From: CBDBCK01 sp965203345
Lineage (GTDB): Bacteria; Chloroflexota; Dehalococcoidia; Lucifugimonadales; Lucifugimonadaceae
DNA: 14,418 bases
Assembly: GCA_965203345.1 (NCBI GenBank)
Contig: CBDBCK010000022.1
Span: forward strand, 1 to 14,418
Reading direction: 5' to 3'
Below, piece by piece: positions 1 through 8,918 of this stretch (positions are counted from its first letter, which is position 1; every line of letters starts with the position of its first letter). A program made the translations under genes and the position numbers. Below the pieces are notes generated by a model. That model did no database searches and had not been told where the DNA came from. It saw nothing but the letters and a program-made list of their open reading frames with translations.

Positions 1-106
1 TACAGTGGCCCACGTCTAAGTATTCAGCCCCGCCCTATACTCCAATTCAAGGTTGCGTTCGCTGTCTAGTATAAAACCAGGCGGCTCACCGTCCACACTA
101 TCAGAC
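1..106 (+). promoter_or_regulatory. Core promoter of cuticle gene copy 1 (TATA, TCAG initiator)
   Basis: TATAAAA lies at 70-76 and an arthropod-type initiator TCAGAC at 101-106. The predicted start, the A at 103, gives the expected TATA-to-start spacing and a 5' UTR of about 26 nt before the ATG at 129. A GC-box-like CCCCGCCC is at 28-35 and a FTZ-F1-like TCAAGGTTG at 47-55. The window starts inside the palindrome that precedes the other copies, so this promoter is incomplete upstream. Relative to the other copies it lacks one C after CCCTATAC (near 40) and has CACGTC instead of CACATC near 14. Confidence 0.8.
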
Positions 107-128
107 GTCCAAGACCAACTCTGCAAAC

Positions 129-821
129 ATGAAGGTCAGTTCGTGGCGCTCGGCCAGCAAATATGATGATCGGACACCAGTTTTGCTTCATAATCTGCAT
201 TCGCATACCGAATAAAAAAGGTAGACACTGGCAGCAAAGTTTCGAAGCAGATCTCGCTCTGTTAGCAGGTCGCATTTTATCAGTGCTTTCACACAGTAGG
301 TAATAACACGGACGTGAAATCTCCAAACACATCCGACGATCGGAGAAACTAACGCCTTGGTTGATTTCTGTTTGCAGTTCTTCGCCGTCGCAGCACTGGT
401 GGCCGTGGCTGCCGCCGCCCCCTCCAACAACTACGGAGCCCACAAGACGACCTACCAACCGACCCAGTCCTACGGATCTGGCCCCTCCACCTACCAGCAG
501 TCGACCTACAAGCAGCCGGCTGAGCCGTACCAGTTCGACTACGCCGTCGACGACCACTACTCGGGCGCCGTCTTCTCGCAGAACGAGAGCAACGATGGCA
601 ACTACGCCAACGGATACTACTCTGTCAACCTGCCAGACGGCCGTATCCAGACAGTCAAGTACACTGCTGACCAGAACGGCTACGGAGGCTACCGGGCCGA
701 GGTGACCTACAAAGGACAGGCTCGCTACGATGCGTACAAGCCCAGCTACAAGCCTAATGGCTACGGCACCCAGAGCCACCAGTCCACCTACCAGACCGTC
801 GACAAGCCGACCTACGTTTAA
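129..821 (+). CDS. Rebers-Riddiford-type cuticle protein, copy 1
   Basis: Structural exoskeleton protein, 149 aa, joined from 129-134 and 378-821. Exon 1 holds only ATG AAG, followed by donor GTCAGT. The intron (135-377, 243 bp, phase 0) has branch-point-like CTAAC at 349-353 and acceptor TTTGCAG. Joining restores the signal peptide MKFFAVAALVAVAAAA, with cleavage likely near residue 15-16; the unspliced frame has no such leader. Residues 18-52 are a low-complexity linker rich in TYQ/TYK. Residues 53-115 are the chitin-binding (chitin_bind_4) domain, with DGN at 75-77, PDGR at 88-91, YTAD at 97-100 and NGY at 102-104. Residues 116-149 are a tyrosine-rich tail. There are no cysteines and 21 tyrosines, all encoded by TAC. 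The family binds chitin and is secreted by epidermis; this link rests on family knowledge. Assignment to RR-1 or RR-2 is uncertain. Copy-specific: Gly22 is GGA (GGC in the others), and the intron is 1 bp shorter than in copies 2-5. Confidence 0.93.
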
Positions 822-2690
822 GTGACATACTAAAACTTTTCTTTTTCTCTATTTATGCAGAGTGTTATTTCTACAGGTGCTTGTACTTAATGCGCTCATA
901 CCTTATTGGTATCCGGCACATGAAATATATGTTGCAGCTTGATTTACATACAGGACTTTTTTCTGCGAAACCTCCCGAGTGAAGGAAACGCCGGCTACAA
1001 AGTAAACTCTTTTTGCATAAAATGGAAAGAACGATGTTTCGAAGACCCATTTCCAAACATAACTCTCTGAGAAGTAGTTGAGAACAGAACGCTTCCGCGC
1101 GCTACCAGCACCCGATACACGGTGAACGACTATATGGGGTCATTGAACCGATTACCAATTAATTGCGCTTTTACAGTTTATGGACCTCCTAATAACACTG
1201 GATCCGCGATTCAAACACTAGAACGTTCCCTACGGTCGGCAGGGGCGTCGACACGAGGTTGTGATTGGGGGTGGGGGACGGATTCATGGGCACCCAAACC
1301 CACCTACCCCAAAAATTTAGCTTCTTCTCGGATTTCGGCCACTTTATTTCGAAAATGTTGGAAAATGGAAAAAATTGCAAACATTTCAAGAAAAAATATA
1401 CTGACCTATTATAACTTCTGGGAGGACGTCCCCGCTGATTTTTCGACTGCGGGGGACGCGTCCCCCCGTCCCCCCGCTTTCGACGCCCATGATGGTCAGT
1501 AAAATACGTTGCGCGACAGTGCAAACATTCACTAACCATTCTTTTTGGTCCCAAGTCAAACTATCATTGATGTTGAAAGCAGATTTGGTCTCGGATGCCC
1601 AGGAGGTATTGCAAGATCTCAGCAATCTCATTTCCACGCACATATGCATCACAAATGAATCCGAGTTTCAAATGATACGGGCTAAACACATTATCAGACC
1701 AATTCGCTTTCGATTTGGAGACAGTGAACAGTGAAAAGGGCAACTGGAAAGGAGAGCCGAAGCATTTCTCGGGATATATATTTCATTACGTCCAGAATCG
1801 TGTTTATATTTAATACAGCGTCAGCGGGGCATATGCAATTATGCATGATATCGCCAGTGCAGTAAGCATGTCGTCACGTACAACATACCTTTCGGTAAGA
1901 TGCCTGCGGGCTCCAGATCCATGCCGAAGACCCTGAGGCGAGGAAAATACGTTCGGTCATCACCATTGCCTATCACAACGGCTATAGGAAGAGCGCCATT
2001 GTTTGGAGCGGTCAAGCCACCGACAACCAATGGCAAAGCATCAAGAGAACAAGTGACGTAGCAAAGCATCATCGAGCCATGTGCACTAGTTGACTAGTTG
2101 CAATAGGAAACATGTCACATTACTTTACCATTAATAAAACAATGGCGTCATAGTAGGTATGCAAACAATAGGAGCAACAACAACATATCGATAAAAAAAA
2201 CAAGCCGGTGACACGGTGTGACTCTTAAATCGGCCAAAAATGGAGTGCACCGTCTGACTGGATGATAAACGTATTTCTGAATGCGCACAGTATCATCCGC
2301 ACATCCGGAAGCGGCGTATCTATATTAGCTGGCTCTTGGACGTTGTTCATGAACGTCAATCAACCTATAAGAAGGCACGCCACCTGTTAGTCGAAATGCG
2401 GCGAGGAAAACAGGGACACCAAAGCAAGTCAGATTTCGCGTGATTTTATGGGCCGATCTCGGACAAATAGTGCGTCATTTTCCAAGACTGAGATTGTCAA
2501 AACGAATCCGCTGTGAGGCGGATCGTTAAAAGCACCAAGCAACTGGTGTAGTCTATACGTTCTGTTGCGGCTAGGGAGTTGATAGGAGCGGGCTGGTGGC
2601 GAACTCTTCACCCTGCTGCCAAGGAGATGGCATTTGTAATGCTGTCAATGCAAGTTATGCAATTGCTCACGATACTTCCTTTAGCTGGCT
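822..2690. other. Intergenic spacer of unit 1
   Basis: 822-1239 is the 3' flank and probable 3' UTR. It has no nearby AATAAA; the variants AATATA (924-929) and CATAAA (1016-1021) are the only weak poly(A) candidates. The MITE occupies 1240-1491. 1492-2690 is AT-richer sequence with no gene I can support. It holds AATAAA at 2133-2138, an A8 run at 2193-2200, two copies of TATGCAATT (1832-1840, 2656-2664), a minus-strand open stretch ending in a splice-donor-like GTATGT (exon-like span 1889-2093), and a plus-strand open stretch at 2258-2443. The 3' flank has an extra T in a T-run (near 957-962) relative to the other units. Confidence 0.6.
1240..1491. mobile_element. hAT-like MITE, unit 1 copy
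   Basis: A 252-bp element without coding capacity. The left end CAGGGGCGTCGACA (1240-1253) pairs with the right end TTTCGACGCCCATG (1478-1491) at 12 of 14 positions. The flanking octamers ACGGTCGG (1232-1239) and ATGGTCAG (1492-1499) match at 6 of 8 and look like a decayed 8-bp target duplication; the right one fits the hAT preference nTnnnnAn. Subterminal G-rich and C-rich blocks (1273-1281 and 1466-1475) are also inverted. A 16-bp palindrome, GGGGGACGCGTCCCCC, sits at 1451-1466. The hAT assignment follows from the CA...TG ends and 8-bp duplication; no transposase is present to confirm it. Confidence 0.75.
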
Positions 2691-2805
2691 GGCCATTGTA
2701 CAGTGGCCCACATCTAAGTATTCAGCCCCGCCCTATACCTCCAATTCAAGGTTGCGTTCGCTGTCTAGTATAAAACCAGGCGGCTCACCGTCCACACTAT
2801 CAGAC
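2691..2805 (+). promoter_or_regulatory. Promoter of cuticle gene copy 2, with upstream palindrome
   Basis: The 18-bp near-palindrome GGCCATTGTACAGTGGCC (2691-2708; one mismatched pair) lies 78 bp before TATAAAA (2769-2775). Between them are CCCCGCCC and FTZ-F1-like TCAAGGTTG (2746-2754). Initiator TCAGAC is at 2800-2805 and the ATG at 2828. This is the first complete promoter in the window, and copies 3-6 match it. Confidence 0.8.
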
Positions 2806-2827
2806 GTCCAAGACCAACTCTGCAAAC

Positions 2828-3521
2828 ATGAAGGTCAGTTCGTGGCGCTCGGCCAGCAAATATGATGATCGGACACCAGTTTTGCTTCATAATCTGCATT
2901 CGCATACCGAATAAAAAAGGTAGACACTGGCAGCAAAGTTTTCGAAGCAGATCTCGCTCTGTTAGCAGGTCGCATTTTATCAGTGCTTTCACACAGTAGG
3001 TAATAACACGGACGTGAAATCTCCAAACACATCCGACGATCGGAGAAACTAACGCCTTGGTTGATTTCTGTTTGCAGTTCTTCGCCGTCGCAGCACTGGT
3101 GGCCGTGGCTGCCGCCGCCCCCTCCAACAACTACGGCGCCCACAAGACGACCTACCAACCGACCCAGTCCTACGGATCTGGCCCCTCCACCTACCAGCAG
3201 TCGACCTACAAGCAGCCGGCTGAGCCGTACCAGTTCGACTACGCCGTCGACGACCACTACTCGGGCGCCGTCTTCTCGCAGAACGAGAGCAACGATGGCA
3301 ACTACGCCAACGGATACTACTCTGTCAACCTGCCAGACGGCCGTATCCAGACAGTCAAGTACACTGCTGACCAGAACGGCTACGGAGGCTACCGGGCCGA
3401 GGTGACCTACAAAGGACAGGCTCGCTACGATGCGTACAAGCCCAGCTACAAGCCTAATGGCTACGGCACCCAGAGCCACCAGTCCACCTACCAGACCGTC
3501 GACAAGCCGACCTACGTTTAA
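2828..3521 (+). CDS. Rebers-Riddiford-type cuticle protein, copy 2
   Basis: Joined from 2828-2833 and 3078-3521; the intron is 2834-3077 (244 bp). It encodes the same 149-aa preprotein as copy 1: signal peptide 1-16, TYQ/TYK linker, chitin-binding domain 53-115 and tyrosine-rich C-tail. ATG AAG followed by GTCAGT and acceptor TTTGCAG are both kept, so the copy looks functional. Gly22 is GGC, the form shared by all later copies, so copy 1 is the odd one out. The intron has TTTT before CGAAGCAG, where copy 1 has TTT. An AATAAA hexamer lies inside the intron (as in copy 1 at 211-216). The preceding gene ends about 2.3 kb upstream and the copy has its own promoter, so each copy is probably transcribed independently. 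Confidence 0.93.
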
Positions 3522-5388
3522 GTGACATACTAAAACTTTTCTTTTTCTCTATTTATGCAGAGTGTTATTTCTACAGGTGCTTGTACTTAATGCGCTCATA
3601 CCTTATTGGTATCCGGCACATGAAATATATGTTGCAGCTTGATTTACATACAGGACTTTTTCTGCGAAACTTCCCGAGTGAAGGAAACGCCGGCTACAAA
3701 GTAAACTCTTTTTGCATAAAATGGAAAGAACGATGTTTCGAAGACCCATTTCCAAACATAACTCTCTGAGAAGTAGTTGAGAACAGAACGCTTCCGCGCG
3801 CTACCAGCACCCGATACACGGTGAACGACTATATGGGGTCATTGAACCGATTACCAATTAATTGCGCTTTTACAGTTTATGGACCTCCTAATAACACTGG
3901 ATCCGCGATTCAAACACTAGAACGTTCCCTACGGTCGGCAGGGGCGTCGACACGAGGTTGTGATTGGGGGTGGGGGACGGATTCATGGGCACCCAAACCC
4001 ACCTACCCCAAAAATTTAGCTTCTTCTCGGATTTCGGCCACTTTATTTCGAAAATGTTGGAAAATGGAAAAAATTGCAAACATTTCAAGAAAAAATATAC
4101 TGACCTATTATAACTTCTGGGGGGACGTCCCCGCTGATTTTTCGACTGCGGGGGACGCGTCCCCCCGTCCCCCCGCTTTCGACGCCCATGATGGTCAGTA
4201 AAATACGTTGCGCGACAGTGCAAACATTCACTAACCATTCTTTTTGGTCCCAAGTCAAACTATCATTGATGTTGAAAGCAGATTTGGTCTCGGATGCCCA
4301 GGAGGTATTGCAAGACCTCAGCAATCTCATTTCCACGCACATATGCATCACAAATGAATCCGAGTTTCAAATGATACGGGCTAAACACATTATCAGACCA
4401 ATTCGCTTTCGATTTGGAGACAGTGAACAGTGAAAAGGGCAACTGGAAAGGAGAGCCGAAGCATTTCTCGGGATATATATTTCATTACGTCCAGAATCGT
4501 GTTTATATTTAATACAGCGTCAGCGGGGCATATGCAATTATGCATGATATCGCCAGTGCAGTAAGCATGTCGTCACGTACAACATACCTTTCGGTAAGAT
4601 GCCTGCGGGCTCCAGATCCATGCCGAAGACCCTGAGGCGAGGAAAATACGTTCGGTCATCACCATTGCCTATCACAACGGCTATAGGAAGAGCGCCATTG
4701 TTTGGAGCGGTCAAGCCACCGACAACGAATGGCAAAGCATCAAGAGAACAAGTGACGTAGCAAAGCATCATCGAGCCATGTGCACTAGTTGACTAGTTGC
4801 AATAGGAAACATGTCACATTACTTTACCATTAATAAAACAATGGCGTCATAGTAGGTATGCAAACAATAGGAGCAACAACAACATATCGATAAAAAAACA
4901 AGCCGGTGACACGGTGTGACTCTTAAATCGGCCAAAAATGGAGTGCACCGTCTGACTGGATGATAAACGTATTTCTGAATGCGCACAGTATCATCCGCAC
5001 ATCCGGAAGCGGCGTATCTATATTAGCTGGCTCTTGGACGTTGTTCATGAACGTCAATCAACCTATAAGAAGGCACGCCACCTGTTAGTCGAAATGCGGC
5101 GAGGAAAACAGGGACACCAAAGCAAGTCAGATTTCGCGTGATTTTATGGGCCGATCTCGGACAAATAGTGCGTCATTTTCCAAGACTGAGATTGTCAAAA
5201 CGAATCCGCTGTGAGGCGGATCGTTAAAAGCACCAAGCAACTGGTGTAGTCTATACGTTCTGTTGCGGCTAGGGAGTTGATAGGAGCGGGCTGGTGGCGA
5301 ACTCTTCACCCTGCTGCCAAGGAGATGGCATTTGTAATGCTGTCAATGCAAGTTATGCAATTGCTCACGATACTTCCTTTAGCTGGCT
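3522..5388. other. Intergenic spacer of unit 2
   Basis: Same content as the unit 1 spacer: 3' flank to 3938, MITE 3939-4190, then unexplained AT-richer sequence. The exon-like minus-strand stretch falls at 4588-4792 and the plus-strand open stretch at 4956-5141. Unit-specific: an A7 run where units 1 and 3-5 have A8 (near 4892). With unit 1 it shares ...GACCAATTCGC near 4396-4406, where units 3-5 have ...GACCAACTCGC. Confidence 0.6.
3939..4190. mobile_element. hAT-like MITE, unit 2 copy
   Basis: Same 252-bp element at the same site and with the same flanking octamers as in unit 1. Here the internal palindrome GGGGACGTCCCC (4121-4132) is intact, whereas units 1 and 5 have a G-to-A change just before it. 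The second palindrome, GGGGGACGCGTCCCCC, is at 4150-4165. Confidence 0.75.
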
Positions 5389-5503
5389 GGCCATTGTACA
5401 GTGGCCCACATCTAAGTATTCAGCCCCGCCCTATACCTCCAATTCAAGGTTGCGTTCGCTGTCTAGTATAAAACCAGGCGGCTCACCGTCCACACTATCA
5501 GAC
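5389..5503 (+). promoter_or_regulatory. Promoter of cuticle gene copy 3
   Basis: Palindrome at 5389-5406, TCAAGGTTG at 5444-5452, TATAAAA at 5467-5473, initiator TCAGAC at 5498-5503, and ATG at 5526. Spacing is identical to copy 2. Confidence 0.8.
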
Positions 5504-5525
5504 GTCCAAGACCAACTCTGCAAAC

Positions 5526-6219
5526 ATGAAGGTCAGTTCGTGGCGCTCGGCCAGCAAATATGATGATCGGACACCAGTTTTGCTTCATAATCTGCATTCG
5601 CATACCGAATAAAAAAGGTAGACACTGGCAGCAAAGTTTTCGAAGCAGATCTCGCTCTGTTAGCAGGTCGCATTTTATCAGTGCTTTCACACAGTAGGTA
5701 ATAACACGGACGTGAAATCTCCAAACACATCCGACGATCGGAGAAACTAACGCCTTGGTTGATTTCTGTTTGCAGTTCTTCGCCGTCGCAGCACTGGTGG
5801 CCGTGGCTGCCGCCGCCCCCTCCAACAACTACGGCGCCCACAAGACGACCTACCAACCGACCCAGTCCTACGGATCTGGCCCCTCCACCTACCAGCAGTC
5901 GACCTACAAGCAGCCGGCTGAGCCGTACCAGTTCGACTACGCCGTCGACGACCACTACTCGGGCGCCGTCTTCTCGCAGAACGAGAGCAACGATGGCAAC
6001 TACGCCAACGGATACTACTCTGTCAACCTGCCAGACGGCCGTATCCAGACAGTCAAGTACACTGCTGACCAGAACGGCTACGGAGGCTACCGGGCCGAGG
6101 TGACCTACAAAGGACAGGCTCGCTACGATGCGTACAAGCCCAGCTACAAGCCTAATGGCTACGGCACCCAGAGCCACCAGTCCACCTACCAGACCGTCGA
6201 CAAGCCGACCTACGTTTAA
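5526..6219 (+). CDS. Rebers-Riddiford-type cuticle protein, copy 3
   Basis: Joined from 5526-5531 and 5776-6219; the intron is 5532-5775 (244 bp). The protein is identical to copies 1, 2, 4 and 5 (149 aa), with an intact signal peptide, chitin-binding domain and stop codon TAA. I saw no nucleotide difference from copy 2 in exon 2. The donor, CTAAC branch-point-like site and TTTGCAG acceptor are unchanged. Nothing here suggests divergence of function between copies; the simplest reading is extra gene dosage for a bulk structural component of cuticle. Confidence 0.93.
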
Positions 6220-8087
6220 GTGACATACTAAAACTTTTCTTTTTCTCTATTTATGCAGAGTGTTATTTCTACAGGTGCTTGTACTTAATGCGCTCATACC
6301 TTATTGGTATCCGGCACATGAAATATATGTTGCAGCTTGATTTACATACAGGACTTTTTCTGCGAAACTTCCCGAGTGAAGGAAACGCCGGCTACAAAGT
6401 AAACTCTTTTTGCATAAAATGGAAAGAACGATGTTTCGAAGACCCATTTCCAAACATAACTCTCTGAGAAGTAGTTGAGAACAGAACGCTTCCGCGCGCT
6501 ACCAGCACCCGATACACGGTGAACGACTATATGGGGTCATTGAACCGATTACCAATTAATTGCGCTTTTACAGTTTATGGACCTCCTAATAACACTGGAT
6601 CCGCGATTCAAACACTAGAACGTTCCCTACGGTCGGCAGGGGCGTCGACACGAGGTTGTGATTGGGGGTGGGGGACGGATTCATGGGCACCCAAACCCAC
6701 CTACCCCAAAAATTTAGCTTCTTCTCGGATTTCGGCCACTTTATTTCGAAAATGTTGGAAAATGGAAAAAATTGCAAACATTTCAAGAAAAAATATACTG
6801 ACCTATTATAACTTCTGGGGGGACGTCCCCGCTGATTTTTCGACTGCGGGGGACGCGTCCCCCCGTCCCCCCGCTTTCGACGCCCATGATGGTCAGTAAA
6901 ATACGTTGCGCGACAGTGCAAACATTCACTAACCATTCTTTTTGGTCCCAAGTCAAACTATCATTGATGTTGAAAGCAGATTTGGTCTCGGATGCCCAGG
7001 AGGTATTGCAAGACCTCAGCAATCTCATTTCCACGCACATATGCATCACAAATGAATCCGAGTTTCAAATGATACGGGCTAAACACATTATCAGACCAAC
7101 TCGCTTTCGATTTGGAGACAGTGAACAGTGAAAAGGGCAACTGGAAAGGAGAGCCGAAGCATTTCTCGGGATATATATTTCATTACGTCCAGAATCGTGT
7201 TTATATTTAATACAGCGTCAGCGGGGCATATGCAATTATGCATGATATCGCCAGTGCAGTAAGCATGTCGTCACGTACAACATACCTTTCGGTAAGATGC
7301 CTGCGGGCTCCAGATCCATGCCGAAGACCCTGAGGCGAGGAAAATACGTTCGGTCATCACCATTGCCTATCACAACGGCTATAGGAAGAGCGCCATTGTT
7401 TGGAGCGGTCAAGCCACCGACAACGAATGGCAAAGCATCAAGAGAACAAGTGACGTAGCAAAGCATCATCGAGCCATGTGCACTAGTTGACTAGTTGCAA
7501 TAGGAAACATGTCACATTACTTTACCATTAATAAAACAATGGCGTCATAGTAGGTATGCAAACAATAGGAGCAACAACAACATATCGATAAAAAAAACAA
7601 GCCGGTGACACGGTGTGACTCTTAAATCGGCCAAAAATGGAGTGCACCGTCTGACTGGATGATAAACGTATTTCTGAATGCGCACAGTATCATCCGCACA
7701 TCCGGAAGCGGCGTATCTATATTAGCTGGCTCTTGGACGTTGTTCATGAACGTCAATCAACCTATAAGAAGGCACGCCACCTGTTAGTCGAAATGCGGCG
7801 AGGAAAACAGGGACACCAAAGCAAGTCAGATTTCGCGTGATTTTATGGGCCGATCTCGGACAAATAGTGCGTCATTTTCCAAGACTGAGATTGTCAAAAC
7901 GAATCCGCTGTGAGGCGGATCGTTAAAAGCACCAAGCAACTGGTGTAGTCTATACGTTCTGTTGCGGCTAGGGAGTTGATAGGAGCGGGCTGGTGGCGAA
8001 CTCTTCACCCTGCTGCCAAGGAGATGGCATTTGTAATGCTGTCAATGCAAGTTATGCAATTGCTCACGATACTTCCTTTAGCTGGCT
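6220..8087. other. Intergenic spacer of unit 3
   Basis: 3' flank to 6636, MITE 6637-6888, then AT-richer sequence without a supported gene. The exon-like minus-strand stretch is at 7286-7490 and the plus-strand open stretch at 7655-7840. From this unit onward the spacer carries ...GACCAACTCGC (near 7095-7105). Confidence 0.6.
6637..6888. mobile_element. hAT-like MITE, unit 3 copy
   Basis: A 252-bp copy at the orthologous site. By eye it is identical to the unit 2 copy, including both internal palindromes and the flanking ACGGTCGG / ATGGTCAG octamers. Confidence 0.75.
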
Positions 8088-8202
8088 GGCCATTGTACAG
8101 TGGCCCACATCTAAGTATTCAGCCCCGCCCTATACCTCCAATTCAAGGTTGCGTTCGCTGTCTAGTATAAAACCAGGCGGCTCACCGTCCACACTATCAG
8201 AC
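8088..8202 (+). promoter_or_regulatory. Promoter of cuticle gene copy 4
   Basis: Palindrome at 8088-8105, TCAAGGTTG at 8143-8151, TATAAAA at 8166-8172, initiator TCAGAC at 8197-8202, and ATG at 8225. Confidence 0.8.
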
Positions 8203-8224
8203 GTCCAAGACCAACTCTGCAAAC

Positions 8225-8918
8225 ATGAAGGTCAGTTCGTGGCGCTCGGCCAGCAAATATGATGATCGGACACCAGTTTTGCTTCATAATCTGCATTCGC
8301 ATACCGAATAAAAAAGGTAGACACTGGCAGCAAAGTTTTCGAAGCAGATCTCGCTCTGTTAGCAGGTCGCATTTTATCAGTGCTTTCACACAGTAGGTAA
8401 TAACACGGACGTGAAATCTCCAAACACATCCGACGATCGGAGAAACTAACGCCTTGGTTGATTTCTGTTTGCAGTTCTTCGCCGTCGCAGCACTGGTGGC
8501 CGTGGCTGCCGCCGCCCCCTCCAACAACTACGGCGCCCACAAGACGACCTACCAACCGACCCAGTCCTACGGATCTGGCCCCTCCACCTACCAGCAGTCG
8601 ACCTACAAGCAGCCGGCTGAGCCGTACCAGTTCGACTACGCCGTCGACGACCACTACTCGGGCGCCGTCTTCTCGCAGAACGAGAGCAACGATGGCAACT
8701 ACGCCAACGGATACTACTCTGTCAACCTGCCAGACGGCCGTATCCAGACAGTCAAGTACACTGCTGACCAGAACGGCTACGGAGGCTACCGGGCCGAGGT
8801 GACCTACAAAGGACAGGCTCGCTACGATGCGTACAAGCCCAGCTACAAGCCTAATGGCTACGGCACCCAGAGCCACCAGTCCACCTACCAGACCGTCGAC
8901 AAGCCGACCTACGTTTAA
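8225..8918 (+). CDS. Rebers-Riddiford-type cuticle protein, copy 4
   Basis: Joined from 8225-8230 and 8475-8918; the intron is 8231-8474 (244 bp). It encodes the common 149-aa preprotein with no substitutions. Splice sites, TATA-to-ATG distance (59 bp) and TAA stop match copies 2 and 3. The flanking spacer has private changes, such as TTTATGAACC for TTTATGGACC near 9276 and a C-run deletion in the MITE. The coding exon has stayed identical while its flank has drifted. Confidence 0.93.

Noticed and set aside
701..709. AGGTGACCT in exon 2, a palindromic nuclear-receptor-like half-site pair
   Set aside because: It is simply the codons for Glu-Val-Thr-Tyr in the chitin-binding domain, so there is no reason to call it an ecdysone response element.
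66..779. Long minus-strand open frames (214-237 codons) covering exon 2, intron and promoter, one per unit
   Set aside because: They are antisense shadows of the GC-rich, codon-biased exon 2. The length changes from 237 to 214 through a single-base indel in the intron of unit 1, and the translation is low-complexity V/L/G/R.
357..821. An uninterrupted 154-codon frame starting at TTG before exon 2
   Set aside because: Its first seven codons are intron ending in TTTGCAG. The real start is the ATG AAG of exon 1 at 129, which restores a proper signal peptide and a 149-aa protein.
1489..1734. An 81-codon frame beginning at the MITE right end
   Set aside because: The start ATG straddles the MITE end, the product resembles nothing I know, and in unit 5 the frame is interrupted by the retroelement insertion.
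2596..2865. An 89-codon frame spanning the promoter and start of the gene
   Set aside because: It reads through the TATA box, the initiator and the exon 1 donor in a different frame, so it is a chance frame over regulatory DNA.
3581..3769. A 62-codon plus-strand frame in the 3' flank of units 2-5
   Set aside because: It is disrupted in unit 1 by an extra T in a T-run, resembles no family I know, and lies where the 3' UTR is expected.
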